A model generated the notes under the pieces. That model ran no database searches. It was not told the DNA's origin and saw only the letters and a list, made by a program, of their open reading frames with translations. The position numbers were made by a program, and so were the translations under genes. A DNA stretch of 64,000 bases from Isoetes taiwanensis. Its lineage: Eukaryota; Streptophyta; Lycopodiopsida; Isoetales; Isoetaceae. This document shows, one piece after another, positions 11,777 to 22,215 of the stretch. Location of the stretch: positions 8,438,917 to 8,502,916 of the forward strand of contig JAJEKV010000041.1 of NCBI GenBank assembly GCA_021234155.1. Reading direction: 5' to 3'. Position 1 is the first letter of the stretch; each line of letters opens with the position of its first letter.

Positions 11777-13684
11777 CTTCTTTATTATTTTGTGAGGGCT
11801 TTGATTTCTGTGTCTGGAACGCTGCATGTTACGCCGCATGCGGCGTTCCCTTCTCTTCTGCGTCAGAGTGGAACACCCCATGCGGGATACAAAATTTAGT
11901 CGACGGAATTGAATGCAGGGAATTTGAAAGAAGGCGCCGGCATTGACGGCAATTTAGATGAGGGAATTTTTTATGTCCAGCTTTGTTACGAAATTTTTCC
12001 TGTACCTTATTCTCCTCTGTGCCTCAGAATTCGCTCTACTATTCTCCTCTGTGCCTCAGAATTGGGCGCTTCAGCTGGAACAGTTTTGGACAAAGTGAGT
12101 ATTAAACAGCTTCTCCATAATGCTCTTGCTGAAATCTAATGTTTGTATATTTTTTGTTTCAGAACAAGCTTTTTCCCAAGACTGAGTGTTTTTGGAAGGA
12201 CACGGTTCTTGGAAACGCATCTGCAATCGAACAAGTCGAACATGTATTTGGGCGCCTCACTTGGTCGGTTCTTGCTAACACTAATGATGACAGTTTTTCC
12301 TCAGGATTCAAGGCTTTTGAATTGCGTTTCTATTGCTTCTGGAACCAATCTTTCAAGGTCTGAATCGTCATCAATACAAGTGATTCATTTCGTGCTTGGT
12401 TTATTTTAGTCATTTAAAATCATCCTGAAAATCGGTCTAAACTTGCTCTTCTTGCAGGTCAAAGTAGCTTCAGACTTTGCAAGCAACATCAGGTGTTTAT
12501 TACTCCCAATCCTCAAATCGATGCCATGTAGTCGCAATTGTTCTATTCTTTTTGTTTGAACCATATAGGAATGCGCTGCATTAACATTCTTTTCCAGGAT
12601 GTATGTAGAGCTTGCTATTCCAGACCTTCCAAAGAAAAAGACATGGCAAAAAAACAGGTAATAAGCTTTTGATATGGATTGCTTTTTCTAACATATGGTT
12701 TAATTGCAACATCTATACATGCAGCTTGATTGAGTCATATACACGTAGCCACAATACCAGCATAAATATGCATTTGAGATTTTTCAAATCAAGTACAAGG
12801 TGCATGCCATTCAGTTTTACTGGGTATCCATATTTCTACTTGCCTGGGTTTGCATGGCAATGCAACACAAGGATGAAAAAGTATACTTCGCGATCTTGAG
12901 AAAAGAATGAATGATGAATGTGTGCAAATTCAAAGCTATTAATACCTCAATAGTCTTTACAGATCAGTTGGACAAAGCAGCTGTTGGAACCCATCAATCT
13001 GATAAATATGGGTGAGTTAGTCTGCTCAGGCTCTTGGCACACCAACTATGGCCTTTGGGCTGGAGTCGTATGAATAGGTGTCAATGAATGAGTAACGCGG
13101 TAGCAGAAGCGAGCTGTCACTATCTTCCTACATTTGGTATAACACATTTGTATGGCTCATTTGCAGTAAACACGGTTTGCTTGGTGGTGCATGGAGCATG
13201 GATGGTTTTTCAATGGTAATAGCTCTTTCTTTTTATGTTTTGTTGTTATTTTGCACCCCTTCTGACAAGAATATGCTTTTTTAATTGTTTGTTGCCTTCC
13301 AAGTGAATGAATTCAAGACAGAGGCTTATCCCAGGGGTATGGTATTGTGTCAATATGCTTAGGAATCTTAGCAAGTTTATTAATTCAATGCAAGCATCTC
13401 TTATGCTATGCAGCATCCACACATCTGCAACATCCACAAGTTTTCTTTGCAAGGTTTCGAAACTTTGTAAGGTTTACTTGAAGACGCATGTGCAGGGGTC
13501 ACAGCCTGACCCTAAATACAAGTCCCTGTTGTCATTTTCATTCTTTTGTGGGCATTTTCTGAGATGTGCAAGACCATGTTGCTATATTTCATTCTTTTTC
13601 GTGTTGTGCAATGCGGGATGAGGGCCCCCAAATTCTCTGACGCTTCAATAACTGGAAATGGAAGTTCTGGGAGGCCATGGAAAT
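11773..13684 (+). repeat. 1.9-kb tandem duplication, copy 2
   Basis: This is the second copy of the unit. It begins AAATCTTCTTTATTATTTTG directly after the GGAGGCCATGG that ends copy 1, and ends in the same GGAGGCCATGGAAAT. It keeps a phase-consistent exon chain (12163-12899), so it appears closer to the ancestral sequence. Within it a 22-base piece (CTCCTCTGTGCCTCAGAATT) is itself doubled near 12012-12063. Confidence 0.85.
12163..12899 (+). CDS. four-exon unknown gene fragment in tandem copy 2
   Basis: Four blocks join in phase. Block 12163-12357 is tttcag|AAC to AAG|gtctga and contains KTECFWKDTVLGNASAIEQV. Block 12458-12492 is gcag|GTC to CAG|gtgttt. Block 12598-12657 is ccag|G to ACAG|gtaata and contains MYVELAIPDLPKKKTWQK. 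Block 12725-12899 is gcag|C to a TGA stop. Together they make about 121 residues without a stop, which four random blocks would rarely do. I do not recognise the protein and no start codon is assigned. The equivalent blocks in copy 1 are frameshifted and one acceptor is destroyed. The chain may be a remnant of a host gene or a transposon gene. Confidence 0.4.
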
Positions 13685-16160
13685 GATATTTAACTCTGCA
13701 GAAAGCCATTAGGTAGGGCCGTGATATTTACGGGTAGAATATCCTTTCTTTGAATCTGTATCAGACGTCTATTGATCTGAATGTTTCTGCTTTTTTTATA
13801 GATTTGATTTGCTAAGTTTTTCTTATATGCCACTTCCCTTTTGCACCTCATAATCATGGTGGCCTTCATTCTCTGTAGGTGCAAGTAGCAGGTTTAAACT
13901 ACTGGTATCCGTTCTGCAGGTAGATATTCTGAGACCTCCTATTTGTTCTACAATTTCATTAGCATCAGATTGCAGTATTCCTGAGTTAGTAAATCAAATA
14001 AAGACTACTTGATAAAGACTGTTGAAGTCTGCTACTTAGAATATGGAACTAGAGCTAATTGAGTTTAAGATGTCTGATTCATGTTTTTATGTTGCCACCA
14101 TTTGAAAGTGATCATAATGTGTGAAACTGGTTTTCTACGAATGTGTAACGAGGTTGAGTGCCAGAAGATACAAATATATGAAGTGCTCGGAAGTTACTCT
14201 AGAATATCTATGGGCTTCCTATGAATGCCAACTTGCAATGTTACGTTGATAGATGGAAGCTTATGTGTACTGCATCATCTTAAAGTAAATTTGCAGAATG
14301 CCCAGCATAGGAACAAATTGGAACCCAACTGAAACAATTCAATGTAAGCACATTGATTTTTGCAGATCTATCTAGGTGTGGGTTTAAATAAAACTTGCTC
14401 CTTGAGCCTCTTATATATGCACTCAGGTTGTCCGGCACTCTACAATGGGGAGGAAGCGAGAAGGAAATCAGCACCTTACTGGATTATTACGTCTGTGCTG
14501 CCTTATGTAAATTGTATTTTATATAGCAGACATGATATCCCACGCCTCCATCATGACTGTAAGCTCCGGTCTATTTTATACTACCTTTCTTCCAACTTTC
14601 GTTTGGTTTTGTTTACAAAGGTTAAATGTGCAGTGGTACAAATGTCAGTGTTGTAATTTGCATGTGTTGCTGATGTATTGGCTGGATGGACATGCAGATT
14701 TTTCCTTTTTGTCATGTTTATTGCGTGTTTTTTTGTCATGTTTATTGCGTGTTTTTTTGTTGGATATTGATCTAGAATTTCAAATAGTGATACTGGCAGT
14801 CTCTTTATGGATATCTTGGTCTATTGAAGAACTTGCTTATCATGGATCTATTGTTTGCAGCTTATGACAGATTGTGAAATGTAGCACTGGAACATGAGAT
14901 GAAGATGTGGAGATCGTATTGCAAGTCATTGCACTACTTACATATAAATTGATGTAGCTTTTAAGGTTCAATTTTCCTCTTATGTTTTTTGTGGTCTTCG
15001 TTGCTACTCAAAGATTAGATAGAATCCAAGTGATCTGTTGCATCAGATGCTATGCAAAAATGTTTTTATCCAATATATTAACACAATTTCATTGAACACC
15101 ATTTCAAATTTGGGAACGGTTTCTTGGAACACAATTTTAAAATTGGAATGGACAATGAAATTTTTTGTTGATAAAGCTAGATTTTGCTAACACGTTTTTC
15201 TTTATTTTTTGAGGCTCAAACGAAGTTTTGAGGCTTTGACTGTAATTATAGATCAAACTGGCATTGACTCTGAATGGTACATGTCCAGTAAACGCATTTG
15301 TCATCCACTCTATTCTCAACATTTAATCCGTTCTAAAAATGCTCAAGGGGTGATAAAATGAATGCAACATTATAGAACTTTTATTTGTTTGTTTTCTCAT
15401 CTACAACGTGTGAATCTTAAACTATATCATCTACTTCATTTTCCAACGCACAAATAAATCAAGTGCAATAGAAATGCTAGCTTCAAGCTCGAATTATACT
15501 TTATGTGGGTTAAGATATTAGCCATTAGCTTAATGTAGGGCAAGTATCTTTGAAAATGGACATTCTTGCACATCTCATGATCGTTAAGTTGCAACAATGC
15601 ATACCAAAGTTCTCTAAATCACGTACAAAAAATATTTCTTTGAGAAAATTAATGAAATGCACACACATGTCCAATGTGATACAAGCATCAACATTGTATT
15701 TTAACTATCCACATTTCACACTTGGCAATAATGCCCCACACCATTAGCACTTGACTTTTATAGTATTCTACTTGCATATTAACATTGTGTTTTAACAAGA
15801 TGCACAACTTGAAATGTCCGTTTTCACGTAATTGATAAGCACATAGTTTTGCACATGCTTAAGAAATTTATGAAAATAATCTAACATTTAAACGTATATA
15901 GTTTGAAGTAATTACTAATTATAATATTATGTCCTACGAGCAATGTGGTTTCAACAATCATGTGCTTACACTTGATCATGCAGCACCCATTGACTCCTAA
16001 TGATGATTTAAGTATTCGTATCTATTGATCATATGTTGCATGAGATGATGAATATTGATATTCCAGTTGCAGATATTATGATTCACATAGATGTTATTTG
16101 TTATTAGGCTCTAAGTGACCAATCAATCTTACATCTAAAGACCATATAAACACACGTCTC
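13685..16160. other. no gene recognised; small tandem repeat at 14706-14757
   Basis: AT-rich sequence with scattered splice-like sites, such as a ctgtag|GTGCAAG block near 13880, but no coding chain that I can support. A 24-base unit (TTTTTGTCATGTTTATTGCG...) is repeated twice at about 14706-14757. Confidence 0.5.
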
Positions 16161-16167
16161 TACCTAA

Positions 16168-17419
16168 ATTGGCAATGCCGGGCACACGTTTACTACAAAG
16201 ATAGGATATTGAAGGATAGATCCATTCTTGCGAGCATCAACCAACCTGTGGTGTTCTTAAAAGTTGCACATATATGGACGTTAAAGGCCAATTAAACACA
16301 CAAGCCAAGATATTAGCCCGGCAACGCAGGCACACGTTTACTATGACATGTTTAGATGCCAAGTATTTTGTGTATGTTTTTATTTTTATTTTGCAGGTGC
16401 TAAATTGCATGTTTTTGTAAGAATAGAGGTAACCAATTTGTCAAGTTCGTTTGATTGCATGAGAGCATGCCCAGACAAGATGTGGCTCTCTTTGCTTCAC
16501 AATTAGCACCAAGACTACAATACAACTCAAATAATGTCTTATTATTTTTTCTTTATGTTTGCACAGTTTTAAATACATTCTTACGATCCTTCATTTAGCA
16601 TTTCATTTCTTTTTTTCTTAAATGTCTCAAAGATTTTGCAAATGACTTTTTTGATAATATAACTTTCATAGGAAATTGCGATTTTCCATTTCTGAACTAT
16701 CAAAAGAGCATGATTAACACTTTTATGTTTAAAACCCAGAAGTATGCTACCATTAACATGTCTGAGCGCGGTCATGCAAGTGGTACACCCCATTACTGCT
16801 TCTCTTAGCTGTTTGTCAAGTTGTTTTAATTGCACTATAAGCTCATAAGATTTATTATGTTCTATAACCATTGTGTTCCTATCCTTAATATTGTAAGGAT
16901 GTCATGAAAATGGATCGATGGACTTTAATTACTTTGTCTATGAAACTTTACGAACATTATTTGATTTCAATAATATGAAGAATGATATATTTGATAAGCT
17001 ACAGCTATGATTGACATTAAAATACAAAAAATAGAATAATATATTCAACACCCACAATGGAAGATCTTCAATTGTCTACAATATGTACATGCTAGACGAA
17101 CAATTCTCTATGATCATATCCCCATTCACGTTATGTTGTGTGTCCTCATGGGGATAATGACTTGGGGCCATATGGAACTCGATATAATAAACCAACCATT
17201 TAACCCTCAATTTGGGCGACTATTTCAGAGTTTACTCGGACATAATCACCACTATGAACAACAGGAAGCATCCCTAACTCCTAACTGGTGAGTTGGCACT
17301 AGACATTCAATTCTGCTTACAAGCTCCATTACATCTCCCTACTTGCACATCCATGACTAAAGCCCGGCACTTGCACATCCATGACTAATGCCCGGCATTG
17401 CCGGGCACACGTTTCTAGT
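16168..17419 (+). mobile_element. Helitron-type 3' termini, one canonical
   Basis: At 17390-17406 a perfect short hairpin (GCCCGGCA/TTGCCGGGC) is followed eight bases later by CTAG at 17415-17418 and then T, the classic Helitron 3' end inserted between A/T. Two older variants of the same end lie upstream at about 16168-16195 (GGCAATGCCGGGCACACGTTT) and 16315-16342. No Rep-helicase is seen and the 5' ends are not located, so these are non-autonomous or nested copies. Confidence 0.55.
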
Positions 17420-17470
17420 AGTATATATAATACTATGACAGATGATGGATTTCAGCAATGATAGGTTAAA

Positions 17471-17624
17471 GATGATTGATGAATGATGGATGTATGATGA
17501 TTTCATAATACAAATCACCACAATTTTTTTTGTCAAAAAGCATTTTCATAGATGATTGATGTATGATCATTTCAGAATACAAATCACCACAGTTTTTTTT
17601 TTTTTTGTCAAAAAGCATTTCTAT
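17471..17624. repeat. two-copy tandem repeat, about 78 bp
   Basis: The block GATGATTGAT...CAAATCACCACA, a T-run, then GTCAAAAAGCATTT occurs at 17471-17547 and again at 17551-17624. The T-run differs in length between copies. Confidence 0.7.
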
Positions 17625-17820
17625 TACATTATATAACAAGATCCTTACATAACAACATTCCATTCAGAACAAAATGGAGTTAAGCATATACATGCAATTT
17701 TAAAATTTATACATGGTTCGATTTCAAAACAAGAATCCTTACAAGTATGTAGTTCCAGAAAAAAAGTCATCTCAGTTCTGTGCATTCTATTCTTCAGTAC
17801 ATTCTTCACCTGCATTATCT

Positions 17821-18102
17821 TCAGCTGCTTTTTTCTTTGCTGCATTTAGAGACGATTTTTTTACATATAAAGCACTTCCATTCTTGGATATGGACATGTT
17901 GGCCAGATGTAATTGCAATATTAACATGCACTTTCCTACCAACAGAGTTTTCCTTTTCCAAATTGTCTATGAAAGTTTTAGATGTATGCACTAATAAATT
18001 ACCATTCAAAATGCGGTCAAATTTAGCCTTAGAAAGGAAGTAATTCTGTATAAAAAGGAAATGAGAGGGGTTGCCTTTCTTATCATTCTCTGCTGTCGCC
18101 AT
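17821..18102 (-). CDS. small ORF with possible zinc-binding end, unknown
   Basis: This minus-strand frame starts MATAENDKKGNPSHFLFIQN and ends EWKCFICKKIVSKCSKEKSS. The His/Cys cluster near the C-terminus (H.H....WKCFIC....C) could bind zinc. The length from this Met is 93 residues; the frame is open further upstream, but that part is hydrophobic and less protein-like. It lies on the same strand as, and downstream of, the DDE transposase at 19266-20497, outside the left motif array. It could be another exon of that transposon or part of a neighbour. The family is not recognised. Confidence 0.3.
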   Translation of the reverse strand: MATAENDKKGNPSHFLFIQNYFLSKAKFDRILNGNLLVHTSKTFIDNLEKENSVGRKVHVNIAITSGQHVHIQEWKCFICKKIVSKCSKEKSS

Positions 18103-18184
18103 AGCCAAAATTCTGATTTGCAAAAGTGGTCGATGAAGAAGAAGAAAAAAGTAACCAGTGCGTAGTACTATTACAATAAATTTA

Positions 18185-18690
18185 AATATTTCCACCTCAT
18201 CATGTAATTGCCACATCATTTTGTTTTACCAATTTATCTTGCAACTAACCTTGTTTTTGCCACATCATCTTGTTCACATGACCTTATTTTTGCCATCTCA
18301 TCATGTAATTGCCACGTCATTTTGTTTTACCAATTCATCTTGCAACTTCATCATGTAAAGTTTGCCACATCACCTTGTTTTACCAATTCATGTTGCAACT
18401 ACCTCAAAAGTTTGCTTATGGAATGTGTTAAGGGTTTATCCACCTCACCTTGTAGTTTTTGCCACATCATCTTGTACTTCTTTGCCACATCACCTTGTTT
18501 TACCGATTCATCTTGCAACTAACCTCAAAAGTTTGCTTATGAAATATGTTAAGAGTTTATCCACTTCACCTTGTAGTTTTTGCTACATCACCTTGTACTT
18601 CTTGCCACATGACCTTGTTTTTGCCAATTTGCCACATCATCTTGCTCTTGCCACTTCATCTTGCCACATCATCATCACATAATTGCCACG
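18185..18690 (+). repeat. left CCACATCATC motif array with 121-bp tandem units
   Basis: The motif (G)CCACATCA(T/C)C.TTG recurs at least ten times. Two clear tandem units of about 121 bp (18364-18484 and 18485-18605) each run CCACATCACCTTGTTTTACC...CAAAAGTTTGCTTATG...CCTTGTACTTCTT. A partial unit precedes them. Open frames read across the array are a by-product of the period. Confidence 0.75.
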
Positions 18691-18985
18691 TCACCTTCTT
18701 TTAAGGGTTTAAGGATTTAATAACTTTGTTAAAGATTCAAAGCTTGTTCTATACACCCACAACTTTTTCGTACCCTTATAAGCGTGTACATGCTGGAATT
18801 CATTATAGTCTACGAACCTTTTTTGGGAATTAATTATAGTCTAGAAAGCCTACGAACTTTTTAGGATAAAAATATTATCTGAATATTCTCATTTGCTAAC
18901 AAAAGATGGCGAAGAGATTGGCGCAAGAAGGCGAGCAATCTACCAGAGAAGATTGCTTGATATTCCGTTCCTCTAGGCATTGGAG

Positions 18986-19260
18986 ATGGCCTCTGGTAGT
19001 CCAGGGACAAGCGAATAATCAGAGTATTCGTCCTGTATGGACTACTCTGATTCCTCCTCCTCCTCTAAATCCTCCTCTTCTGCCTCCTCGGATTATACCC
19101 CTTGTGAGAAGAGGAATATGATGAAGACTCTGAGTCTTCATCCGCCTTTTTTGAAGTCCCTTCTTCCGAGCAATCCGAGGAAGAAGGAAGTAATGAAGAT
19201 CAGGATGACGAAGAAACCGTTTTTGGCAACTCGGAGGATGAAGCCGAGTTTGAAGATTGA
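18986..19260 (+). pseudogene. acidic Ser/Asp/Glu-rich ORF, frameshifted
   Basis: The frame starts MASGSPGTSE, meets a TAA, then reads MDYSDSSSSSKSSSSASSDY. After a one-base shift near 19110 it continues as EEYDEDSESSSAFFEVPSSE and ends EDEAEFED at TGA 19258-19260. The composition is strikingly acidic and serine-rich. It ends five bases from the end of the convergent transposase gene. Acidic accessory proteins accompany some DNA transposases, but the function here is unknown. Confidence 0.4.
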
Positions 19261-19265
19261 AGAAG

Positions 19266-20497
19266 CTACTTTCTTAAAAAAGAAAGCAAAATTTTGTTCC
19301 ACACTTGTTTTTTTGATGCATCATGTATAGATTTTATTTTTTGTGAATTATCTCGAAGCAATTTGTACTTGTTATGGCATCCTTTTATCTGCTCAAAGTA
19401 GAATGCCTCAACAACATTATTTCCAGCCACAAATTGGTTTTCATATTCATCTTTAGTTGCCTCATGTAGTGTCCTATTCTCTTTCTTACACATAAGCAAA
19501 TAGTAGAGAGCACCTTCTATATTGTCTGGAGCTATAAAGGAGGCAAAAACATCTCTAGCTTCGACAATATCAGCTAACGGAACGTCTTCTTTAGATGCAA
19601 ACAATGCATCTTCGGTGGCACCAAAACTATGATACCAACATGGAGCATATTTTCACAACTTTCCCATTGCATTATCCTGCAAGCAAAAGTGTTCTAGTCA
19701 TTACCATAGCAGGATTTGACTTGTCAAGAGCCATTACAAAATGTAAGATTAATGTCCCTGGCAATGTCTTGCAGCCATATGGCACACTTATGCCCATTTT
19801 CTTCGCTTTGGCCTCCCAAAATAGCCTATGTGGACCACTTTTTGATGGTGGAAATTTCTTCTTCAGCTATGGTAGCACCGTTTATTGGCAGATCATCTTC
19901 TTTAAGTTGCTCATCATATAGAGTATTCTTTGCCTTGGCAGACTCTGCAGCATGCTCCCCCTTACCATGGCCTGATGCGAAATAATTCCAGCACATTCTG
20001 ATTTTATACATCAAAAAATATCTGCCCAGAAACAAGAAGATACGGGCCTGCTTAAACTGTGAAGCACAAGCATCAGACCATACAATATGATGTGTGGTGT
20101 GTGTTGCCCCAATATCCTGCAGCCAAGCTTGATGCAATTTGAATGCATATTGGACAAAGTGGAAGTCATGAAGTCTATCATCAGAAATATAAAAATGAAC
20201 TACCTTTTTTAGTTCCCCATTCATTTTTAGCATAGTAATATGGACCAGTATAGTTACCTGCTAAATGTGCCAATGTTGGGACTGGACCTTCCTACCAGGT
20301 TGAAGTGTGTAATTCTCTAAAATGTCCAGAACTGAAAGCATAGCATCATTTCTCAAGTTGTCCACACAAATTTTAAATTGTTCAATTTGGCAATGTGAGG
20401 TGAACTTATGTATGGTAAACTTAGCCAAATAATCAAACATGGTCTTCACCATGATAACAGGTCTTGAAGGTGTTCCTGGCAATACCTTCAACCTCAA
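19266..20497 (-). pseudogene. DDE-type transposase-like gene
   Basis: The minus-strand reading has, in order: ILENYTL...VQSQHWHI, one in-frame TAG, QVTILVHITM, VVHFYISDDRLHDFHFVQYA, HHIVWSDACASQFKQARIFL, NYFASGHGKGEHAAESAKAK and, after a probable intron between about 19826 and 19680, YYLLMCKKEN...NQFVAGNNVVEAFYFEQI. The DxxENY / QS.HW / SDD / WSD..ASQFK / HGKG series is the pattern I know from uncharacterised transposase-like proteins of plants and invertebrates, with acidic residues spaced as in an RNase H-like core. In this copy the WSDG glycine is Ala. The single TAG sits where Gln would fit (CAG to TAG). The N-terminus is lost where the dispersed repeat begins at 20464. Confidence 0.55.
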
Positions 20498-20960
20498 TGG
20501 TTTAGAACCTCTAACTCTGTGTGAGCAAATCCCAAAAATAGCTTGAACACAAGTTTAGAACTGCTTTCCCAAATCCGAAAAAAGGCTGCCTCAGAAAAAA
20601 TGATACCATTTGCAAGCAAAGAAAGATTTAATCATGATTTCAGATGTTACAACCATGTAAAGTCTTGAATGCTAGGCAAAAAGTCAGATGCCAAAAGAAT
20701 AGCACAGATCACTCAAAGATGCACTTCTGACTGGGTCAAAAATGAGTCAATATCCCTGGCAGATAGGGATTTTTTGTAGATCGAATAATATGAGTCCTTT
20801 TTGTGTTATGATGCTTGATTCTCCCTCTGATATGTCTGTACACAAGACTCTCTTCTTGCAAAAACAGATGCAGATAAACCTTGAAACTTAAGATTTGGCG
20901 AGGCTGACTGTTACAGTGAGAAAGCAGAAAGCAGAGTTTGGCAAATCGATTTCTTGATGA
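20464..20960 (-). repeat. dispersed repeat, copy 2
   Basis: Diverged copy of 4544-5000 with the same hairpin end (TTGAAGGTGTTCCTGGCAATACC...), then CAATGGTTTAGAAC, GTCAGATGC and a CTGACTGGGTCA-like block in the same order. It abuts the 5' end of the transposase reading. Confidence 0.45.
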
Positions 20961-21879
20961 TCTTTTCTGAATTCTAAATGTACTTTACAACTTTTTATGG
21001 TCTGCAAGCAAGGGAGGTGTGTTTATTTGTTCAGAAATGCAGCTAAAGACTTGAGAATGCAATCTTTCAACTTGAGAAATGCAAAGACAAGCAAGATTTC
21101 CGTAAAAACTCAAGCTTAGAATGCTCTTCTTATGTTTTTTTTTCCAACTTTTGTGCTTTCTACTAGATAAACTATTCTTTATAGATGCACTTGTTCTATT
21201 TGTGATCACAAAACCACTTTTATGTTCAAACTAATTGACATGAAATGCATCTTAATTTTAGATATGTTTTGGGATTGAATCTACAGCACAAGATAGGATG
21301 TAAATATAAATCTGTGGTATTTTCCTTATGAACAAATTGCCTTCAAAGATAATTTTACCTCTTTGTTTTACCTTGTTTGGAAAGTTGATTGCAAAATATA
21401 CTCAACTGTTACACCAAGGGTCGATTTTCATTCACATCAATATCACACAGTCACAGATTCCCAAGCTCTATGGTCTTGGGCATAGCATCAAAATTCGTCT
21501 TCAAAATAACAAATAATCATGTTGCATATCCATCGATTTTGAGGCAAGGAAGGCAAAATTCAAGCTACAGTCATTCAAACCGTTCTCAGGGAGAGAGATC
21601 TCGATCAATTCATGCGCCCAAAGCCCTCGAGAATTCTCTGTCAACAATTCCCCTTTCCAAAATGCTCTGTTCCGGTCCATTCTTGGCAATTTCGACTCAT
21701 GATCTTGTCTTTTAGTTTAGTTTTGTAGTTCTTGGCACGATTCGCAAGAACCTAGAAATGAAGGGCAATATAAGGTCTTTTTTGAAAATTCTTTTTTTCA
21801 CATGGTATTTTTTTTGATGCCCTATGACATGGAGGAATCTTTTTTTGCAAAAGGAATATTTGGTTTTTTCAACTCAAAA

Positions 21880-22215
21880 TGGGGCAAGATATGATGAAGT
21901 GGCAAGTTGGCATGGTGGGTTGGCAAGTGGAGGATGTCACGGTAATATGGGATGATGATGTGTCAAACAAGTTGGCAAAATGTCTTTTTTCTAATCAAAA
22001 ATTTTGATGAGATGTAAATGATGTGTGTGACATGTGTGTGATGATGTGGAGGCATTAGTGATGATGTGGCATAATGTAGTAATGACATGTCCCCTAAAGT
22101 GTCAAGATAACTTTACTTAGGTCCATTTTTTTGAAAGAATGAATTTTTGTGAAGGGTGACATGTGTGTGATGACATGGCAATGCTGGTGATGTGGATGAT
22201 GATTTGAGTGGTGAC
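21880..22215 (-). repeat. right GATGATGTGG motif array
   Basis: GATGATGTGG, GTGATGATGTGG, GACATGTGTGTGATGA and close variants recur across this stretch. They are the complement of the motif in the left array at 18185-18690. Confidence 0.6.

Larger units (their letters stand above)
18185..22215 (-). mobile_element. candidate DNA transposon with unfamiliar DDE transposase
   Basis: A transposase-like gene (minus strand, 20497-19266) and a convergent acidic ORF (plus strand, 18986-19260) are bracketed by two arrays of the same motif in opposite orientation: CCACATCATC at 18185-18690 and GATGATGTGG at 21880-22215. Subterminal motif arrays in inverted orientation are a feature of several plant DNA transposons, where transposase binds them. 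I could not find clean terminal inverted repeats or a target-site duplication, so the boundaries are approximate and the grouping is inference. Confidence 0.4.

Noticed and set aside
9686-11946. ORFs such as the CEGFDFCVWNAACYAACG reading present in both tandem copies
   Set aside because: Identical only because the DNA is duplicated; no splice context or homology supports coding there.
18158-18682. ORFs rich in CHIIL/ATSSC across the motif array
   Set aside because: They are by-products of the CCACATCATC repeats.
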